A stretch of 64,000 nucleotides of DNA from assembly GCF_020886315.1 (NCBI RefSeq), contig NZ_AP025226.1, positions 1,700,001-1,764,000 on the forward strand. The letters are read 5' to 3'. The notes below the pieces were generated by a model that searched no databases, was not told the origin of the DNA, and saw nothing but the letters and a program-made list of their open reading frames with translations. Position 1 is the first letter of the stretch; the number at the start of each line of letters is the position of its first letter. The stretch is from Saccharolobus caldissimus. Lineage in GTDB: Archaea > Thermoproteota > Thermoprotei_A > Sulfolobales > Sulfolobaceae. The translations under genes were made by a program, and so were the position numbers. Positions 28,086 to 38,932 of this stretch are shown one piece after another.

Positions 28086-28825
28086 TGCTTTCCACCAGAT
28101 ATAAGACGTATAAATGCTTCCTCTAAATTTCTAGAAGATGTAGACTTTATTATTTCTTCTGGTTCTCCGTAAGATAAGACTTTTCCTTCATTAATGAGAA
28201 GTATCTTATCACACAAATATTCAACTTCTAACATATTGTGAGAAGATAAGATGATTGTCATATTATGTTTTCTAGCCATATCTAAAATTATATTTCTTAT
28301 CCTAACTGCAGATTCCACGTCAAGTGCGGATGTAGGCTCGTCAAGCAAAGCTAATTTGGGCATAACCATTAATGTTCGAGCTATTATTAGTCGTCTTTTC
28401 ATACCTCTGCTATACTCAGAAGTTTTGTCATAAATTCTATCCCCTAATCCAGCTATTTCTATCCCTAGTTTCAGATACTTCTCCTTTAATTCTCTATCAC
28501 CCTTAGAATATATTTCCGCATAAAACTCTAAATTCTCATAGCCTGTTAATCTTTCATACGGAAATGCATCCTCTGGCATATAGGCTATAAATCCGTTTTC
28601 TTTAGCTTTTATAGGAGGTAAACCAAATATTTTAACCTCACCGTGATAATTCTTAATAATTCCAGATAAGATTCGCAAAGTAGTAGTCTTTCCAGCCCCA
28701 TTAGGACCTACTATTCCAAATACCTCACCCTTATTTACGTGAAATGATAGCCCCTTAAGAATCTCCTTATTTCCAATTCTCTTCCGTAAATCGGTAACAC
28801 TAACCACTATCTGGCTGTCTGTCAT
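28082..28825 (-). CDS. ABC transporter ATP-binding protein
   Basis: A 247-aa ATPase. Walker A is [12 protein letters not shown] near 39-50, the signature is YSRGMKRRL near 138, Walker B is [12 protein letters not shown] near 160, and the switch His is in LSSHNM. It pairs with the ABC-2 permease encoded right after it. Transcription diverges from a winged-helix gene across 53 bp that contain a large palindrome, so that protein may repress the exporter. Confidence 0.92.
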   Translation of the reverse strand: MTDSQIVVSVTDLRKRIGNKEILKGLSFHVNKGEVFGIVGPNGAGKTTTLRILSGIIKNYHGEVKIFGLPPIKAKENGFIAYMPEDAFPYERLTGYENLEFYAEIYSKGDRELKEKYLKLGIEIAGLGDRIYDKTSEYSRGMKRRLIIARTLMVMPKLALLDEPTSALDVESAVRIRNIILDMARKHNMTIILSSHNMLEVEYLCDKILLINEGKVLSYGEPEEIIKSTSSRNLEEAFIRLISGGKQ

Positions 28826-28854
28826 ACTTATGATATTTTAGCTAAACAACTTAT

Positions 28855-28876
28855 TATACACTTTCGAAAGTATATA
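28855..28876. promoter_or_regulatory. 22-bp near-perfect palindromic operator
   Basis: The sequence has a perfect 12-bp core ACTTTCGAAAGT (28860-28871) extended by TATA/TATA on both sides with a single mismatched pair (28859/28872). It lies over the likely TATA and start region of the plus-strand winged-helix gene (ATG 28879) and upstream of the minus-strand exporter start (28825). A dimeric regulator bound here could block both genes. Confidence 0.6.
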
Positions 28877-28878
28877 GA

Positions 28879-29556
28879 ATGCTAGGGACTGTAAAGGATA
28901 GAACATTAGAAGCGTTATTAAAATATGGTGATAAAGCTAAATATATTCTGAAGGCTGCAATAGACGTTTATGAACGAAATGAAAATAAAGAACTAGGGGA
29001 TTTTAGCTATAAACAACTGATACAAAGACTAGAGGAAATAGGCGTAAATTATGATCCAAGAATGATCCTAAGGGCTTTAGAGAAAGATTACGGTATAATA
29101 GAGACTACATATAAATCAGCAAATCAGCATTGGTGGAAATTTATTGATATAGAACAGACTAAACTAGCAATTTATGGTGAAGACAAAGATGTAGATGAAC
29201 CAGAAATTTCACTCATTATAATACAATATAATAGTTTGAATATAAAAGAGATTGAGAAAAAGTTAATGTTCTTAATAAGAAAACCTAAACTATTTGATAT
29301 TGATAGGAAAATTTTCGCTGAATTTGCATTCGAAACCTTACCTCTCATAGTTAAATTATACTATAAGGCCTCACAATATGAGGAGACGTATGAAATTGCA
29401 GAGAGATTAAGAAAAATTATAAGTTTAGCTAAGAGAGTAAGTGTGAGATTAAATGATGAAAAAGGTGACAATAAGGGATTTTATAAAAAAGAAATCCAAG
29501 GAGAAGATTACGATGCTAACAGCATACGATTACCCAACAGCGAAGATAATATCTAG
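28879..29556 (+). CDS. winged-helix protein divergent from the ABC exporter
   Basis: A 225-aa protein with a helical start and a winged-helix region around residues 45-93 ([43 protein letters not shown]). The middle is rich in helices and ends with a charged segment. No named family is recognised. The position next to a palindrome shared with the exporter makes it a candidate local regulator. The last 100 bases overlap panB in another frame, and the final residues look unlike a folded end, so an indel may have extended the frame. Confidence 0.7.
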   Translation: MLGTVKDRTLEALLKYGDKAKYILKAAIDVYERNENKELGDFSYKQLIQRLEEIGVNYDPRMILRALEKDYGIIETTYKSANQHWWKFIDIEQTKLAIYGEDKDVDEPEISLIIIQYNSLNIKEIEKKLMFLIRKPKLFDIDRKIFAEFAFETLPLIVKLYYKASQYEETYEIAERLRKIISLAKRVSVRLNDEKGDNKGFYKKEIQGEDYDANSIRLPNSEDNI

Positions 29557-30256
29557 TACAAATCTTGATGGGATACTAGTGGGAGATTCTTTAGGAATGG
29601 TAGTCTTAGGATATCCTTCTACAATAAACGTATCTTTACGTGATATGCTATCACACACAAGGGCTGTGGCTAGGGCAAATCCACCTCAATTAATAGTAGT
29701 TGACATGCCTTTTCTAACTTATGAGATTGATACTAAGTTAGCTGTAAAAAACGCTGGACTGTTAATAAAAGCAGGAGGGGAGGCAGTTAAAATAGAGGGA
29801 GGGGAGGAAATAAAAGACGTAATAAAGTCATTAATAAGAGCTGGGATCCCAGTAATGGGGCATATAGGATTGACACCGCAAAGATTCTTAAAAATTGGCG
29901 GATATAGGACTATAGGAAAAACTAAACAAGAAGAGGAACAATTAATGAAAGATTCCATAGAACTAGAAGACGCAGGAATTTTTGCATTAGTTATAGAAAA
30001 TACTTACGCTGATATAGCAAAAAGGATAACGGAAAAACTAACTATCCCTACAATTTGCATAGGAGCTGGACCATACTGTGATGGACAAATCTTGGTTATT
30101 CATGACTTATTGGGACTTTCTGACTTTACACCTTATTTTGCTAAATCCTATGTAAATTTAAAGGAAATAATATCTAATGCAATAAACCAGTATATAAATG
30201 ACGTAAAAACAAATAAATTCCCAGAAAAACAACACTATAAAGAGAAAGAAAGTTGA
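29456..30256 (+). CDS. panB: 3-methyl-2-oxobutanoate hydroxymethyltransferase
   Basis: First step of pantothenate and CoA synthesis: ketopantoate from alpha-ketoisovalerate and methylene-tetrahydropterin. The 266 aa show [11 protein letters not shown] near 20-30 and [19 protein letters not shown] near 36-54, which form the metal and substrate site, and [21 protein letters not shown] near the end. Two tandem ATGs are available (29453, 29456). It overlaps the previous gene by 100 bases and the convergent phosphopantothenate synthetase by about 22. Its folate-like cofactor may come from the pterin genes at 19.5-24 kb. Confidence 0.95.
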   Translation: MKKVTIRDFIKKKSKEKITMLTAYDYPTAKIISSTNLDGILVGDSLGMVVLGYPSTINVSLRDMLSHTRAVARANPPQLIVVDMPFLTYEIDTKLAVKNAGLLIKAGGEAVKIEGGEEIKDVIKSLIRAGIPVMGHIGLTPQRFLKIGGYRTIGKTKQEEEQLMKDSIELEDAGIFALVIENTYADIAKRITEKLTIPTICIGAGPYCDGQILVIHDLLGLSDFTPYFAKSYVNLKEIISNAINQYINDVKTNKFPEKQHYKEKES

Positions 30257-31035
30257 GTAAGTCTATTCGCTATAAAGACTATAGATTCCCTTAGAACACT
30301 TTTGTTGTCATAATTTGAGAGTATTTTCATTAATTCCTCATTAGGTTTTGACTTAAATTCCATAACCTTCTGAATAAGTCTAGGCATAGCCCTAATTATG
30401 TTATCAACTATAGTTACTGTAGCAGTCATTGATGTTCTAGATAAAGGATTAATATCTATAGCTATTACTTTCTTTCCCATCTTAACTAAAGCCTCTGTTC
30501 TATCACCGTCTTCTAAACCTAGTAATACAACATCAGCTTTATAAATCCCATTTGGACTTACTTTCCTCCTTTGACTAAATAACTCGGGTATAGTTAATGA
30601 AGCATCTTCTCCTACCCCTAATACGTTTTTGGCATTAGCTCTATAGAGAATTTCAGCTATTGCCTTTTCTCTATATTCATTTCTATAAAATAGATTGACT
30701 TCTATTTTAGAATTAGTTAACTCAGCTAATTTTACTATATCATCAGCAACTAATGCTGCCATATTTCCATTTACGGATATTACAGGGTATTTGGCTAAGA
30801 GTAACATTGCTGCGGCAGCTTCTATTGCTTTTTCCGCGAAAAATTGAGTTTTCTCTCCTATTAGATAATCAAAACATTCACCCCTACCATGTGCTATTAA
30901 ACCTTGAGGAACTACTACACCTTTTTCCATTGCCTCAACTATCTTCTCCCTTATTAAGAGAGATTCTTTTCTAGGATGATTTTCTGGGATTATCTCACGA
31001 ATGCTCCACGGCTTGCTATTTTGTGTCTTATCCAC
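30235..31035 (-). CDS. 4-phosphopantoate--beta-alanine ligase (archaeal phosphopantothenate synthetase)
   Basis: A 266-aa protein of the DUF137 family, which in archaea joins 4-phosphopantoate and beta-alanine with ATP to make phosphopantothenate, replacing bacterial PanC. The motifs are [17 protein letters not shown] near the start, [17 protein letters not shown] around 45-60, and [21 protein letters not shown]. The start overlaps the pantoate kinase gene by 46 bases, an unusually long overlap, but no better start is visible. Confidence 0.92.
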   Translation of the reverse strand: MDKTQNSKPWSIREIIPENHPRKESLLIREKIVEAMEKGVVVPQGLIAHGRGECFDYLIGEKTQFFAEKAIEAAAAMLLLAKYPVISVNGNMAALVADDIVKLAELTNSKIEVNLFYRNEYREKAIAEILYRANAKNVLGVGEDASLTIPELFSQRRKVSPNGIYKADVVLLGLEDGDRTEALVKMGKKVIAIDINPLSRTSMTATVTIVDNIIRAMPRLIQKVMEFKSKPNEELMKILSNYDNKSVLRESIVFIANRLTQLSFSL

Positions 31036-31733
31036 ACTCCATTTTCTGGAGTAAAGATTTTAATAATTATTCCCTTTTTCCTATATGAGTTAGGATATTC
31101 AGAGGTAAACCCTAAACTCTTGGTAAATTTTGATGCAACCTCTATGAACTTTATAGGAGAAGGATTCCTCAAAAATTCGTCTATTAATGAGAGAGCAATT
31201 TCAGACTTCCTTATTATATTTTTAGTAGGCATTTGTTCAACTATCTGAGAAAATATAGGATAATCTGACCAATCTAATATTATCCTTTCCACTTCTCCAT
31301 AACCTAAACCTCCTGCTTTTCTCCTATAAACTAAACCTCCGTGATACTGAGCAATTACATCTCCTAGACCGTTTCCCGCAACTATATCACTTAAGTGAGC
31401 TACGTTAACAGCATCTTTTTCACTTATTGACGTTAATTCTTTAACCCCTAAAGCATACGCTAAACTTATTGCACCACTTAGCCCGTATCCGTAACCTAAG
31501 GGCACTCTTGAATATACAATAAGTTTGTATTCTCCCAATTTTTGTCTTAAAATTTCATAATTTGGTATATTAATTTCTATACCATTAAATATTATCCCTT
31601 TTCCATATTTTATTTCAGCTATTATATAAGGCTCCAAGGTTAACGTTAACCCTATCGAACCTGACTCAAGTAAATTTTCTTTAATTACTGGATACCATAT
31701 ACCAGAAACAGACAGGGGAACTAATATCTCCAC
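30990..31733 (-). CDS. pantoate kinase (GHMP family)
   Basis: A 247-aa GHMP kinase of the archaeal PoK family, which phosphorylates pantoate before ligation to beta-alanine. It starts [12 protein letters not shown] and has the ATP loop [19 protein letters not shown] near 76-94, and a C-terminal region [10 protein letters not shown]. With PanB and the DUF137 ligase it completes three steps of the archaeal route to CoA within 2.3 kb. Confidence 0.88.
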   Translation of the reverse strand: MEILVPLSVSGIWYPVIKENLLESGSIGLTLTLEPYIIAEIKYGKGIIFNGIEINIPNYEILRQKLGEYKLIVYSRVPLGYGYGLSGAISLAYALGVKELTSISEKDAVNVAHLSDIVAGNGLGDVIAQYHGGLVYRRKAGGLGYGEVERIILDWSDYPIFSQIVEQMPTKNIIRKSEIALSLIDEFLRNPSPIKFIEVASKFTKSLGFTSEYPNSYRKKGIIIKIFTPENGVWIRHKIASRGAFVR

Positions 31734-31780
31734 GGGTAAAAGTATTAAATATTAATTAATAATGTTTATTATGAAGTGTA

Positions 31781-34030
31781 TTGTTATTAGACGCTTCAAT
31801 ATTTAGCAGAGCTATTATAGGCGGTTATGATATAAGAAAGTACCAAAGCAAGGAAGAAGCTGAAATAGTCGTAGGCAGATTAACTGGATTATACGGTAAT
31901 ATACTAAAATACTCAAAGGTTAAATTGCTATTTGCGCCCACTAAGTTTGAAGATGGATCAATCCTACATGAAGTGGGTGGAAAAGAGATATACAAAATCT
32001 TTGAAGTACCAGCAGGTTTAACATTTGATAGATTAATTAGTGAACTTTCAAAACTAAATTACTATCCAGCATTATTTCCCATGTACTTGAAAGGAACTAT
32101 TGGAGGTTTTATAGCTTTAAACGGATCTGGTTTTGGTAGTTATAAATTCGGGTTCGTAAAAAATATCAAAACTGTCCATGAACTTATAGATTATAAAGTG
32201 GCTAAAATTACAGCAGTAAAGTACCCAGAAGTTCTGGAAAGCGAAGAAGAAAGTAAGTTCAGCTGGTCAGCAATCCTTATTGATGGTACTACAAAATATT
32301 ACATACCTTCAATTTATAACAAATTCTTAGAGCATAAAATTAGTACAATATCTACCGATAAAGTGATAAAAGAAATAGAAAATAGAATTTATAAAATATT
32401 TAAACGAGATTATATACCTATTATATTAAAAATGGATCATAATAAGGCTCTTAACTTTAACTTTGACGTACATTTAGGATACATCATTAAGTACAATTCT
32501 CCTAAAAAATATAAGGTATTAATTGGAAGAATCGAAGAAAATAGATTACCTGAACTATTTGAATATTTAAAGAAGAATAAGGACGTAGTACCTTTTCCTT
32601 ATCTTAGAGAATACGAAGAATATCACGAAGCCATAATAGAAGGTTTCAAAAAATATGAAATAAAAATTAAAGATAAAAAACTTAAAAATATTATAATTGA
32701 TGCTTCAAAATGTATAAATTGCTCCTTATGTCTAGACGTTTGCTTATCATATAATACTACTAAAAATATTCTATTTTCTCCTTTAGGTAGGTTCAACAGA
32801 TTGTTAACTGGTGAAAGTAATTTTGAGTCATGCTTTGGTTGTAAGGCTTGTGAGGAAATATGCCCAGTCCAAATTAATATATCAAATATAATGGAAACAT
32901 TACCACAATTTAATAATACCAAGGAAAAGTTAATAATAGAAGTAAGTGATCTACCAAAATCAATTTATGAATTAGAGAAAATTTTAGATTCGAAATATAG
33001 GAATAAACCTATATTTCTATTGTTTGTAGGATGTTCCTCAAAATATGACCCATTAGGTGTAGAAGGATTTTTAAATTATTTACTTATAAACGGGGATAAG
33101 TTACCTCCAGAATTTTCTCCTAGAGTGAAAATTATTGCTGGTTATTGCTGCGGTTTCGATAAATATTTATCTGGAAATTTAGAGGAGGCTAAAATAGATG
33201 TGGAAAGGATTAATAAAATGAAAATTGAACAAAACGCTATTGGAGTATATTTCTTATGCCCAGAGGGACTTTACATATATAATAAGTTAAGTAATCAGAA
33301 AGGAATATTCGCTTTTGATATAATTAAGAATGACCTTAAGGATAAAAACGTTCATTTAGGATGTTGGGCAAAGAAATTAGGATATGCCTCACAATATAAC
33401 GATTGTGCTGGTTTATTCTTTACATCATATAAGGACAGTCCAGTAAAAATAAGTAAGAAGAATTATTTAACAGTATGTCCATTTTCAACCTGGAAATTCG
33501 GCGCTATTTCAGTATATAGTACTTTCATTGAGAAAAAGGAAATAACTGAAATAAAAAAGGAGGAGGCATTTGATGAAAATATTATATATAATCAATTAAT
33601 TAGGGGTGTTGAAGCCGCAATAGATAAGGCTGTAGATGAGATTGCAGAAAAAGTGTCGATGTGGAAATTAGGTGGTGAACAATATTTTATACTTCTTTCA
33701 ATTCCCATAATGTCCAAGTATATAAATTCTGAACTCATTCGCAATTTTGCCTCAGACCCTCAGATCAAGCGGTTCTTCTATAGTATATCACAAAATAGAC
33801 TGCTTTTGGAACAGAAAATAAAGACATATATTGATTATATTATGCATTATAATTTTGAAAACAAAATCACTGAATTCTCTGAGGAAATTTTGAAATCTAA
33901 TAAATTGGACTATTCTGCTATAGATATCGTAAAAACTAGTGAATTTAGGAAAGCGTTAAAGGAAATCTTAATGAAGGCCATTAACGAGAACTTACTTAGT
34001 AATATAATAAATTCGGTAATTTACTTATAA
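31781..34030 (+). CDS. FAD/4Fe-4S oxidoreductase with CCG domain (glycolate/lactate oxidase-like)
   Basis: A 749-aa fusion. Residues about 25-190 resemble the first half of a GlcD-type FAD domain (FEVPAGLTFDRLISEL, LKGTIGGFIALNGSGFGSYKFG). Next are two 4Fe-4S motifs, CINCSLCLDVC and CFGCKACEEICP (about 308-360), then a CCG-type region with YCCGF and LGCWAKK, and a C-terminal helical part of about 150 residues. The FAD-linked-oxidase C-terminal domain is missing. It may oxidise a hydroxy acid and pass electrons to quinone. The start is TTG near a TATA-like TTAAATATT at 31745-31753. Confidence 0.75.
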   Translation: MLLDASIFSRAIIGGYDIRKYQSKEEAEIVVGRLTGLYGNILKYSKVKLLFAPTKFEDGSILHEVGGKEIYKIFEVPAGLTFDRLISELSKLNYYPALFPMYLKGTIGGFIALNGSGFGSYKFGFVKNIKTVHELIDYKVAKITAVKYPEVLESEEESKFSWSAILIDGTTKYYIPSIYNKFLEHKISTISTDKVIKEIENRIYKIFKRDYIPIILKMDHNKALNFNFDVHLGYIIKYNSPKKYKVLIGRIEENRLPELFEYLKKNKDVVPFPYLREYEEYHEAIIEGFKKYEIKIKDKKLKNIIIDASKCINCSLCLDVCLSYNTTKNILFSPLGRFNRLLTGESNFESCFGCKACEEICPVQINISNIMETLPQFNNTKEKLIIEVSDLPKSIYELEKILDSKYRNKPIFLLFVGCSSKYDPLGVEGFLNYLLINGDKLPPEFSPRVKIIAGYCCGFDKYLSGNLEEAKIDVERINKMKIEQNAIGVYFLCPEGLYIYNKLSNQKGIFAFDIIKNDLKDKNVHLGCWAKKLGYASQYNDCAGLFFTSYKDSPVKISKKNYLTVCPFSTWKFGAISVYSTFIEKKEITEIKKEEAFDENIIYNQLIRGVEAAIDKAVDEIAEKVSMWKLGGEQYFILLSIPIMSKYINSELIRNFASDPQIKRFFYSISQNRLLLEQKIKTYIDYIMHYNFENKITEFSEEILKSNKLDYSAIDIVKTSEFRKALKEILMKAINENLLSNIINSVIYL

Positions 34031-34476
34031 TCTATAATTACATATTTCTTCTTATCGTAATCGAAATAAATCAAACCATTCCGCTTTAAGAATCTAAATA
34101 GTGGTAGCAATCTTTTAGGAAGTTTCACCTCTAATTCTTGTTCGTCTTTACTTTGAGAAAAATAAAAATTAAGTAATTCAATAGTATCCATAAATGTTAT
34201 TAATTTCCTATTATTATCTAACTCAATTACAAAGTAATTCTTGCTTATCTTGCCAATATCCTCATCCAATATTGTATAACCTGCGGATAGTACTTGCTCG
34301 CACAAACTTCCCCCATGATTTAGGTTTTTAGTACTATAGGATTTAACTAGATATTGTAGTATTTTTTCAATTTCATCTAGTTTATCTAAGATTTCTCTAT
34401 CTCTAGATTCTTTCTTAGACTGTTGAAATTTAGAACCTTGATTAAATATTAAATCTATTAATTCGTCTTCATTCAT
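34021..34476 (-). CDS. unknown protein with coiled coil and winged-helix-like end (about 151 aa)
   Basis: I start at MNEDELIDLIF (34476), because the longer frame overlaps the divergent moaDE start. A charged coil (SRDREILDKLDEIEKILQYLV) is followed by alpha/beta sequence and a C-terminal LPLFRFLKRNGLIYFDYDKK, which looks like the wing and helices of a winged-helix domain. No family is recognised. It might regulate the neighbouring cofactor genes, which is only a positional guess. Confidence 0.55.
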   Translation of the reverse strand: MNEDELIDLIFNQGSKFQQSKKESRDREILDKLDEIEKILQYLVKSYSTKNLNHGGSLCEQVLSAGYTILDEDIGKISKNYFVIELDNNRKLITFMDTIELLNFYFSQSKDEQELEVKLPKRLLPLFRFLKRNGLIYFDYDKKKYVIIDYK

Positions 34477-34508
34477 ATTTGTGAAGTCAAATATATCATG
34501 GTGAGAGT

Positions 34509-35201
34509 ATGAAAAAAGTGAAAATACTATACTTTGCATTCCTCAAAGATATAACGCATAAATCCTCTGAGGAAATAAGCACTGAATGTGAGACTTTAGA
34601 ATGTTTAATCAACCAATTAGGAGAAAAATATGGTGAACAGTTAGTTAAGTACATAAAAGAAGGGATAAATGGAATTAAGGTAACCATATTAGTTAATGGC
34701 TCTGTTAATATGGAGAAAATAAACGATGGTGACGAAATTGCATTATTACCTCCTCCCTCTGGAGGAGATATAATAAGAGGAAGATTCGACTTATTAGAGG
34801 AAATACGTAAGTTTAGGGAAAAAGCACCTCCAGAAGCCGGATCAATGGTAATATATTTAGGCTTTGTAAAAGGGATAGTAGATAATCATAAGGTCTTTGA
34901 ATTAAAGTACGAAGCTTATGATGCATATACCAGGAAAAGATTTCAAGAAATAAAAGATGAAATGAGAAGAAAATATAACGATCTAATAGACATTGAAATA
35001 ATTCACGCAATTGATACAATGAAACCTGGCGAAAACGTTTTGTTAATCATGGCTTTAGGTAAAGGTAGAAAGGATGCCTTAGATGCTGTAAAAGAGACTT
35101 TAGAGCTAGTAAAACATACAACTGGAATATGGAAACTTGAAATAAGAGATGATGGAGAATACTGGGTAGTTGCAGGAAATACAAGAGTGAAGAGGCAATG
35201 A
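34509..35201 (+). CDS. MoaD-MoaE fusion, molybdopterin synthase
   Basis: A 230-aa fusion of both molybdopterin synthase subunits. MoaD (about 1-86) ends in PPPSGG at 81-86. MoaE follows directly ([11 protein letters not shown], then VIYLGFVKG and [10 protein letters not shown] with the expected catalytic Lys). MoaD normally needs a free Gly-Gly end for thiocarboxylation, so cleavage after Gly86 would be expected, as described for the mycobacterial MoaX fusion. The MoaE HRVG motif is changed to HAID. The stop overlaps the thiDN start (ATGA). Confidence 0.9.
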   Translation: MKKVKILYFAFLKDITHKSSEEISTECETLECLINQLGEKYGEQLVKYIKEGINGIKVTILVNGSVNMEKINDGDEIALLPPPSGGDIIRGRFDLLEEIRKFREKAPPEAGSMVIYLGFVKGIVDNHKVFELKYEAYDAYTRKRFQEIKDEMRRKYNDLIDIEIIHAIDTMKPGENVLLIMALGKGRKDALDAVKETLELVKHTTGIWKLEIRDDGEYWVVAGNTRVKRQ

Positions 35202-36535
35202 TCAAGAAAGTAGGAATGTCAATAGCAGGAATAGACACTGGAAATGGAGCAGGTGGGGAAAGTGATATTAGGGTTTTTGAAGTATTAGGAGTTCATGGCG
35301 TTTTAGCAGTAACTGCAATAACTGCACAGAATACCATGGGTATAAAGGATATATTATTAGTTGAACCATTATTTCTTAAAAAACAAATAGAGACCTTATT
35401 AGAGGATTTTAAAATAGAAGGAATCAAACTAGGCATGATATATAATAAAGGACAATTTCAGATAATAAAAGATACTTTAGAGGGAAATTTTCTAGTTGTA
35501 GACCCAGTATTATATGCTAAAGATGGAACACAATTAATAAAGGACATTGATGACTATAAGAGAATAATATTACCAATAACTAAAGTTTTAACACCTAATA
35601 TATTAGAGGCATCAGCACTTAGTGGTGTTAAGATAGAGAATGAGGAGGACGTAATTAAAGCTTGCAAAAAATTAAGGGAAATTTACAATATACCATACGT
35701 AATAATTAAGGGAGGACATCTAGGAGGAAATTACAGTTTTGATATTATGTGTAGTGAGGAAAATGAAATATATAAAATAGGCTATAATAGGTTAACTATA
35801 AAACACACTCACGGTACAGGTAGTGCTTTTGCAACCGCATTAACTGCAGAGTACATAAAATCAAAAAATATTAAGTGGGCTTTTAAAAAAGCACGAGAGT
35901 TCTTACAATCTACAATAGAATATGGCCTAGGTTTAGGCAAAGGTATAGGTCCTATTAATATAAGTATTGACATAATGAAGAAATCGATGAAATATGAAGT
36001 TATAGAAGATATGATAAATTTTGCTAATTTTGTTGAGAATAATGAAAAATTCTGGTTATTAATACCTGAAGTCCAATCAAATCTCGCCCATAGCATAAAA
36101 CCAGAGTACGTTAGAGATTTGTCAGATATTGGGACTTTTAGGGGAAGAATAATTAAGAGGTGGGATAATAAGGTAATAGTGGGGCACCCAGTAGTTTTTG
36201 GGAATCCAACTCATACTGCTAGGATGTTACTCTCATTAATTTTTAAAGGAGTTGATAGTAGCTGCTTAATTAACATTAGGTTTGATGAAAGAATTTTAAG
36301 AGGTTTCAAACAAATCGGATATGAACAAATAGAGGTAAATAGAGAATTAGAACCTAAACATGGAGAAGGGAAAACCATGCAATGGATAATTGATTATTTG
36401 TATGAAAATTTTGGGAAAATACCTAATATTATATACGATACGGGGGCTAAGGGTAAGGAAGCAATGATAAGATTTTGGACTAAAGACATAGATGAGATGA
36501 TAGAATCACTTAAATCACTATTAAGAATCATCTAA
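35198..36535 (+). CDS. ThiD-ThiN bifunctional thiamine synthesis enzyme
   Basis: A 445-aa fusion. Residues 1-265 are the HMP/HMP-phosphate kinase ThiD ([42 protein letters not shown]). Residues 270-445 are ThiN, the archaeal thiamine-phosphate synthase ([47 protein letters not shown]). Together they make HMP-PP and couple it with thiazole phosphate. The gene overlaps moaDE, and an HD-domain gene follows after ten bases. Confidence 0.92.
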   Translation: MIKKVGMSIAGIDTGNGAGGESDIRVFEVLGVHGVLAVTAITAQNTMGIKDILLVEPLFLKKQIETLLEDFKIEGIKLGMIYNKGQFQIIKDTLEGNFLVVDPVLYAKDGTQLIKDIDDYKRIILPITKVLTPNILEASALSGVKIENEEDVIKACKKLREIYNIPYVIIKGGHLGGNYSFDIMCSEENEIYKIGYNRLTIKHTHGTGSAFATALTAEYIKSKNIKWAFKKAREFLQSTIEYGLGLGKGIGPINISIDIMKKSMKYEVIEDMINFANFVENNEKFWLLIPEVQSNLAHSIKPEYVRDLSDIGTFRGRIIKRWDNKVIVGHPVVFGNPTHTARMLLSLIFKGVDSSCLINIRFDERILRGFKQIGYEQIEVNRELEPKHGEGKTMQWIIDYLYENFGKIPNIIYDTGAKGKEAMIRFWTKDIDEMIESLKSLLRII

Positions 36536-36545
36536 GGGATCTTAA

Positions 36546-37100
36546 ATGAAACTGGAAAGATTGCTAAATGGAGCGAAAAATTTAGTTAGAACTGGATGGA
36601 TGCAGAATGGAATACCGCCTGCTATTGGGGAAACAGTAGCATCACATAGTTTTGAGGCTTCAATTTTAGCCTACATATTATCATGTGAGATTAGAAAAAA
36701 AGGCATAGATATTAATCCAGAACACTCAGCAATAATAGCATTATTTCACGATGCAGGGGAAACATTACTAGGAGATTTACCAAAATGGACTACAGAGAAA
36801 ATTAATAAGAGGGATACTGAAATAAAAGCCTTCGAAGAGTTAGGAGTAGGAAAGGAATTATTTTTAGAATTAAAGGAAATGAGAACTAATGAGGCTAAAG
36901 TAGCTAAATTGGCTGATAGGCTTTCCACATATCTTCAAGCAATCAGATATAAGAAATTAGGCTTTAATGTTAATGAGATAATTAAAACATATGATGAAGA
37001 GATTAGTAAACTCCTAGATATTGAACCATTAAATTACATAAAGGATTTAGTAGTTAACATAATGAATAGTTTAAAAGAGAATAATGAAGATAATAAATAG
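36546..37100 (+). CDS. HD-domain phosphohydrolase (YfbR-like)
   Basis: A 184-aa HD-superfamily hydrolase. The metal ligands are His33 in ETVASHSFEAS, His-Asp in ALFHDAGETLLGDLPKW near 67-82, and a later Asp in KLADRLSTYLQA near 123-134. These features match 5'-deoxynucleotidases of the YfbR/HDDC2 type, which clean nucleoside monophosphates. It sits between thiDN and pyrophosphatase with ten-base gaps. Confidence 0.85.
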   Translation: MKLERLLNGAKNLVRTGWMQNGIPPAIGETVASHSFEASILAYILSCEIRKKGIDINPEHSAIIALFHDAGETLLGDLPKWTTEKINKRDTEIKAFEELGVGKELFLELKEMRTNEAKVAKLADRLSTYLQAIRYKKLGFNVNEIIKTYDEEISKLLDIEPLNYIKDLVVNIMNSLKENNEDNK

Positions 37101-37109
37101 TGTTGAGAA

Positions 37110-37628
37110 ATGAAGTTAAGCCCAGGTAAAAAAGCTCCAGATGAAATTAACGTATTTATTGAAATACCTATGGGATCTAATATTAAATACGAATATGATG
37201 AGGAAGAAGAGATAATAAAAGTAGATAGAATTTTATACACATCAATGGTTTACCCCTTTAACTACGGCTTTATACCGGAGACATTAGAGGAAGATGGAGA
37301 TCCTTTAGATGTTTTAGTAATTGGAAACTATCCATTAATGCCAGGTAGTGTAATAGAGGCTAGACCAGTTGGATTAATATATATGAGGGATGAAGAAGGT
37401 GAAGATGCTAAAGTTATAGCAGTACCAAGGGATAAAACAGATCCCACATTCTCTAACATAAAAGATGTAAATGACATACCAGAAGCCATCAAAAATAAGA
37501 TAGTTCACTTCTTTGAACACTACAAGGAGTTAGAGCCGGGAAAATGGGTTAAGATAAGCGGATGGGGAACTGCTAGTGAAGCTAAGGAAAGAATTAAAAA
37601 AGCTATTGAGAGAAAGAAACATACATGA
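37110..37628 (+). CDS. ppa: inorganic pyrophosphatase
   Basis: A 172-aa family I soluble pyrophosphatase that hydrolyses PPi. The signature [11 protein letters not shown] lies near 65-75, with VPRDKTDP near 110 and the closing [20 protein letters not shown] near 130-149. It is the length of other archaeal hexameric enzymes. It overlaps the glycosyltransferase gene by four bases. Pulling PPi away would help the thiamine and nucleotide reactions of its neighbours. Confidence 0.95.
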   Translation: MKLSPGKKAPDEINVFIEIPMGSNIKYEYDEEEEIIKVDRILYTSMVYPFNYGFIPETLEEDGDPLDVLVIGNYPLMPGSVIEARPVGLIYMRDEEGEDAKVIAVPRDKTDPTFSNIKDVNDIPEAIKNKIVHFFEHYKELEPGKWVKISGWGTASEAKERIKKAIERKKHT

Positions 37629-38932
37629 TTAATGAGGTCTTCGAGGCATTACTCTATATATCCTCCTTTTTTACCTCACTTTGGATACTTCTTCAAGTAT
37701 TTTATTTCAAAACCTCTCTAGAAACTAGTATAAAAGAAGAGAATAAGCTAAGTGAAATAACTAATAACAAGGAAGAGAAGAAAAAAAGAAAAATAGATAT
37801 AATAGTTGCAATAAAAAATGAAAATGAGAGAATAATTAAAGAGTTAATAGACAATTTATCTCGACTGGATTATGAGCCTTATGAAGTAATAATAGTTTCA
37901 GATGATACCGAAGAACATTTTAATAAAATAATACAGTATATAGGAAATATTCCAAAGAATATAAAAATCATTAGGAGACAAAATAATGAAGGAAGGAAAG
38001 CTGGTGCCCTTAACTATGCGTTGAACTTCTCAAATGGAGATTTATTAGTTTTTTTAGACGCTGAAGCACGGGTTGATAAAAATTTCTTGAAGAAAGTAGC
38101 CGAGCTTAATTATGATGCTATAGCTTTTAGATTAAAGATTAGAGAGCCTATTACACCAACTCAAAAAACTTACGCTTATATGACCGAATTTGTAATGGAT
38201 TCATTATTTAAGTCTAGGCAAAAGTTAGGTCTCATAATTTTTCCCAACGGTTCTTCCTTTGCAGTAAAGAGAAGCGTATTAGATACTATAGGTGGATGGA
38301 AAAATAACGCAATAGCAGAAGATTTAGAACTTGGAATTAGACTTGCTTTAAATAATATAAGGGTTAAATATGTAGATGACATAATAGTGTATTCTTTAGC
38401 GCCCTTTAACAACGTGGACTTATACAATCAAATAAGAAGATGGGCTTATGGCTCTGCAGAACTATTTATAAGCAGTGCGAAATTATTAAAATTTGGTTTA
38501 AAAGGTTTTGAGGGATTTATATATGCACAACAGTGGGCAATATATCCTTTATATTTAATAATTTTATTGATTACTCTCTCATTACAGTTTGTATTGAAAA
38601 TACCTTATCCCATAATTCTTGGATCATTGTCAGTAGTAATAATCTCTATTATTCTATATGGAGTATTAATAAGGCCTAAAGGAGATTACAGATCAGCTAT
38701 GATAACCACCTTAGCCTCATTAATAGGATACGTTGAGGGTATACTTAAAATGAGGTTTAACTGGAAAGTAACTCCTAAAGAATTAGAGAAAAAAGAGGAA
38801 AGCATACTAGGTATAAAAATACTTGGTTTAATGTTAGCAGTTTCAGCTTATGTTAATTCCATATTTAATAATATACTCTCATCCATTCTTTTGATTCTAA
38901 TTTCAATTAGCCTTTTACTTCTACAATTTTAG
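37625..38932 (+). CDS. membrane glycosyltransferase, family 2
   Basis: A 435-aa processive-type GT2 enzyme. One N-terminal transmembrane helix precedes the catalytic domain: [25 protein letters not shown] (DxD-like, near 145), [10 protein letters not shown] near 232 and QIRRWAYGS (QxxRW) near 272. Three to five C-terminal helices follow. The architecture matches cellulose/hyaluronan-synthase-like proteins that make surface polysaccharide. The donor and product are unknown. Confidence 0.85.
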   Translation: MINEVFEALLYISSFFTSLWILLQVFYFKTSLETSIKEENKLSEITNNKEEKKKRKIDIIVAIKNENERIIKELIDNLSRLDYEPYEVIIVSDDTEEHFNKIIQYIGNIPKNIKIIRRQNNEGRKAGALNYALNFSNGDLLVFLDAEARVDKNFLKKVAELNYDAIAFRLKIREPITPTQKTYAYMTEFVMDSLFKSRQKLGLIIFPNGSSFAVKRSVLDTIGGWKNNAIAEDLELGIRLALNNIRVKYVDDIIVYSLAPFNNVDLYNQIRRWAYGSAELFISSAKLLKFGLKGFEGFIYAQQWAIYPLYLIILLITLSLQFVLKIPYPIILGSLSVVIISIILYGVLIRPKGDYRSAMITTLASLIGYVEGILKMRFNWKVTPKELEKKEESILGIKILGLMLAVSAYVNSIFNNILSSILLILISISLLLLQF

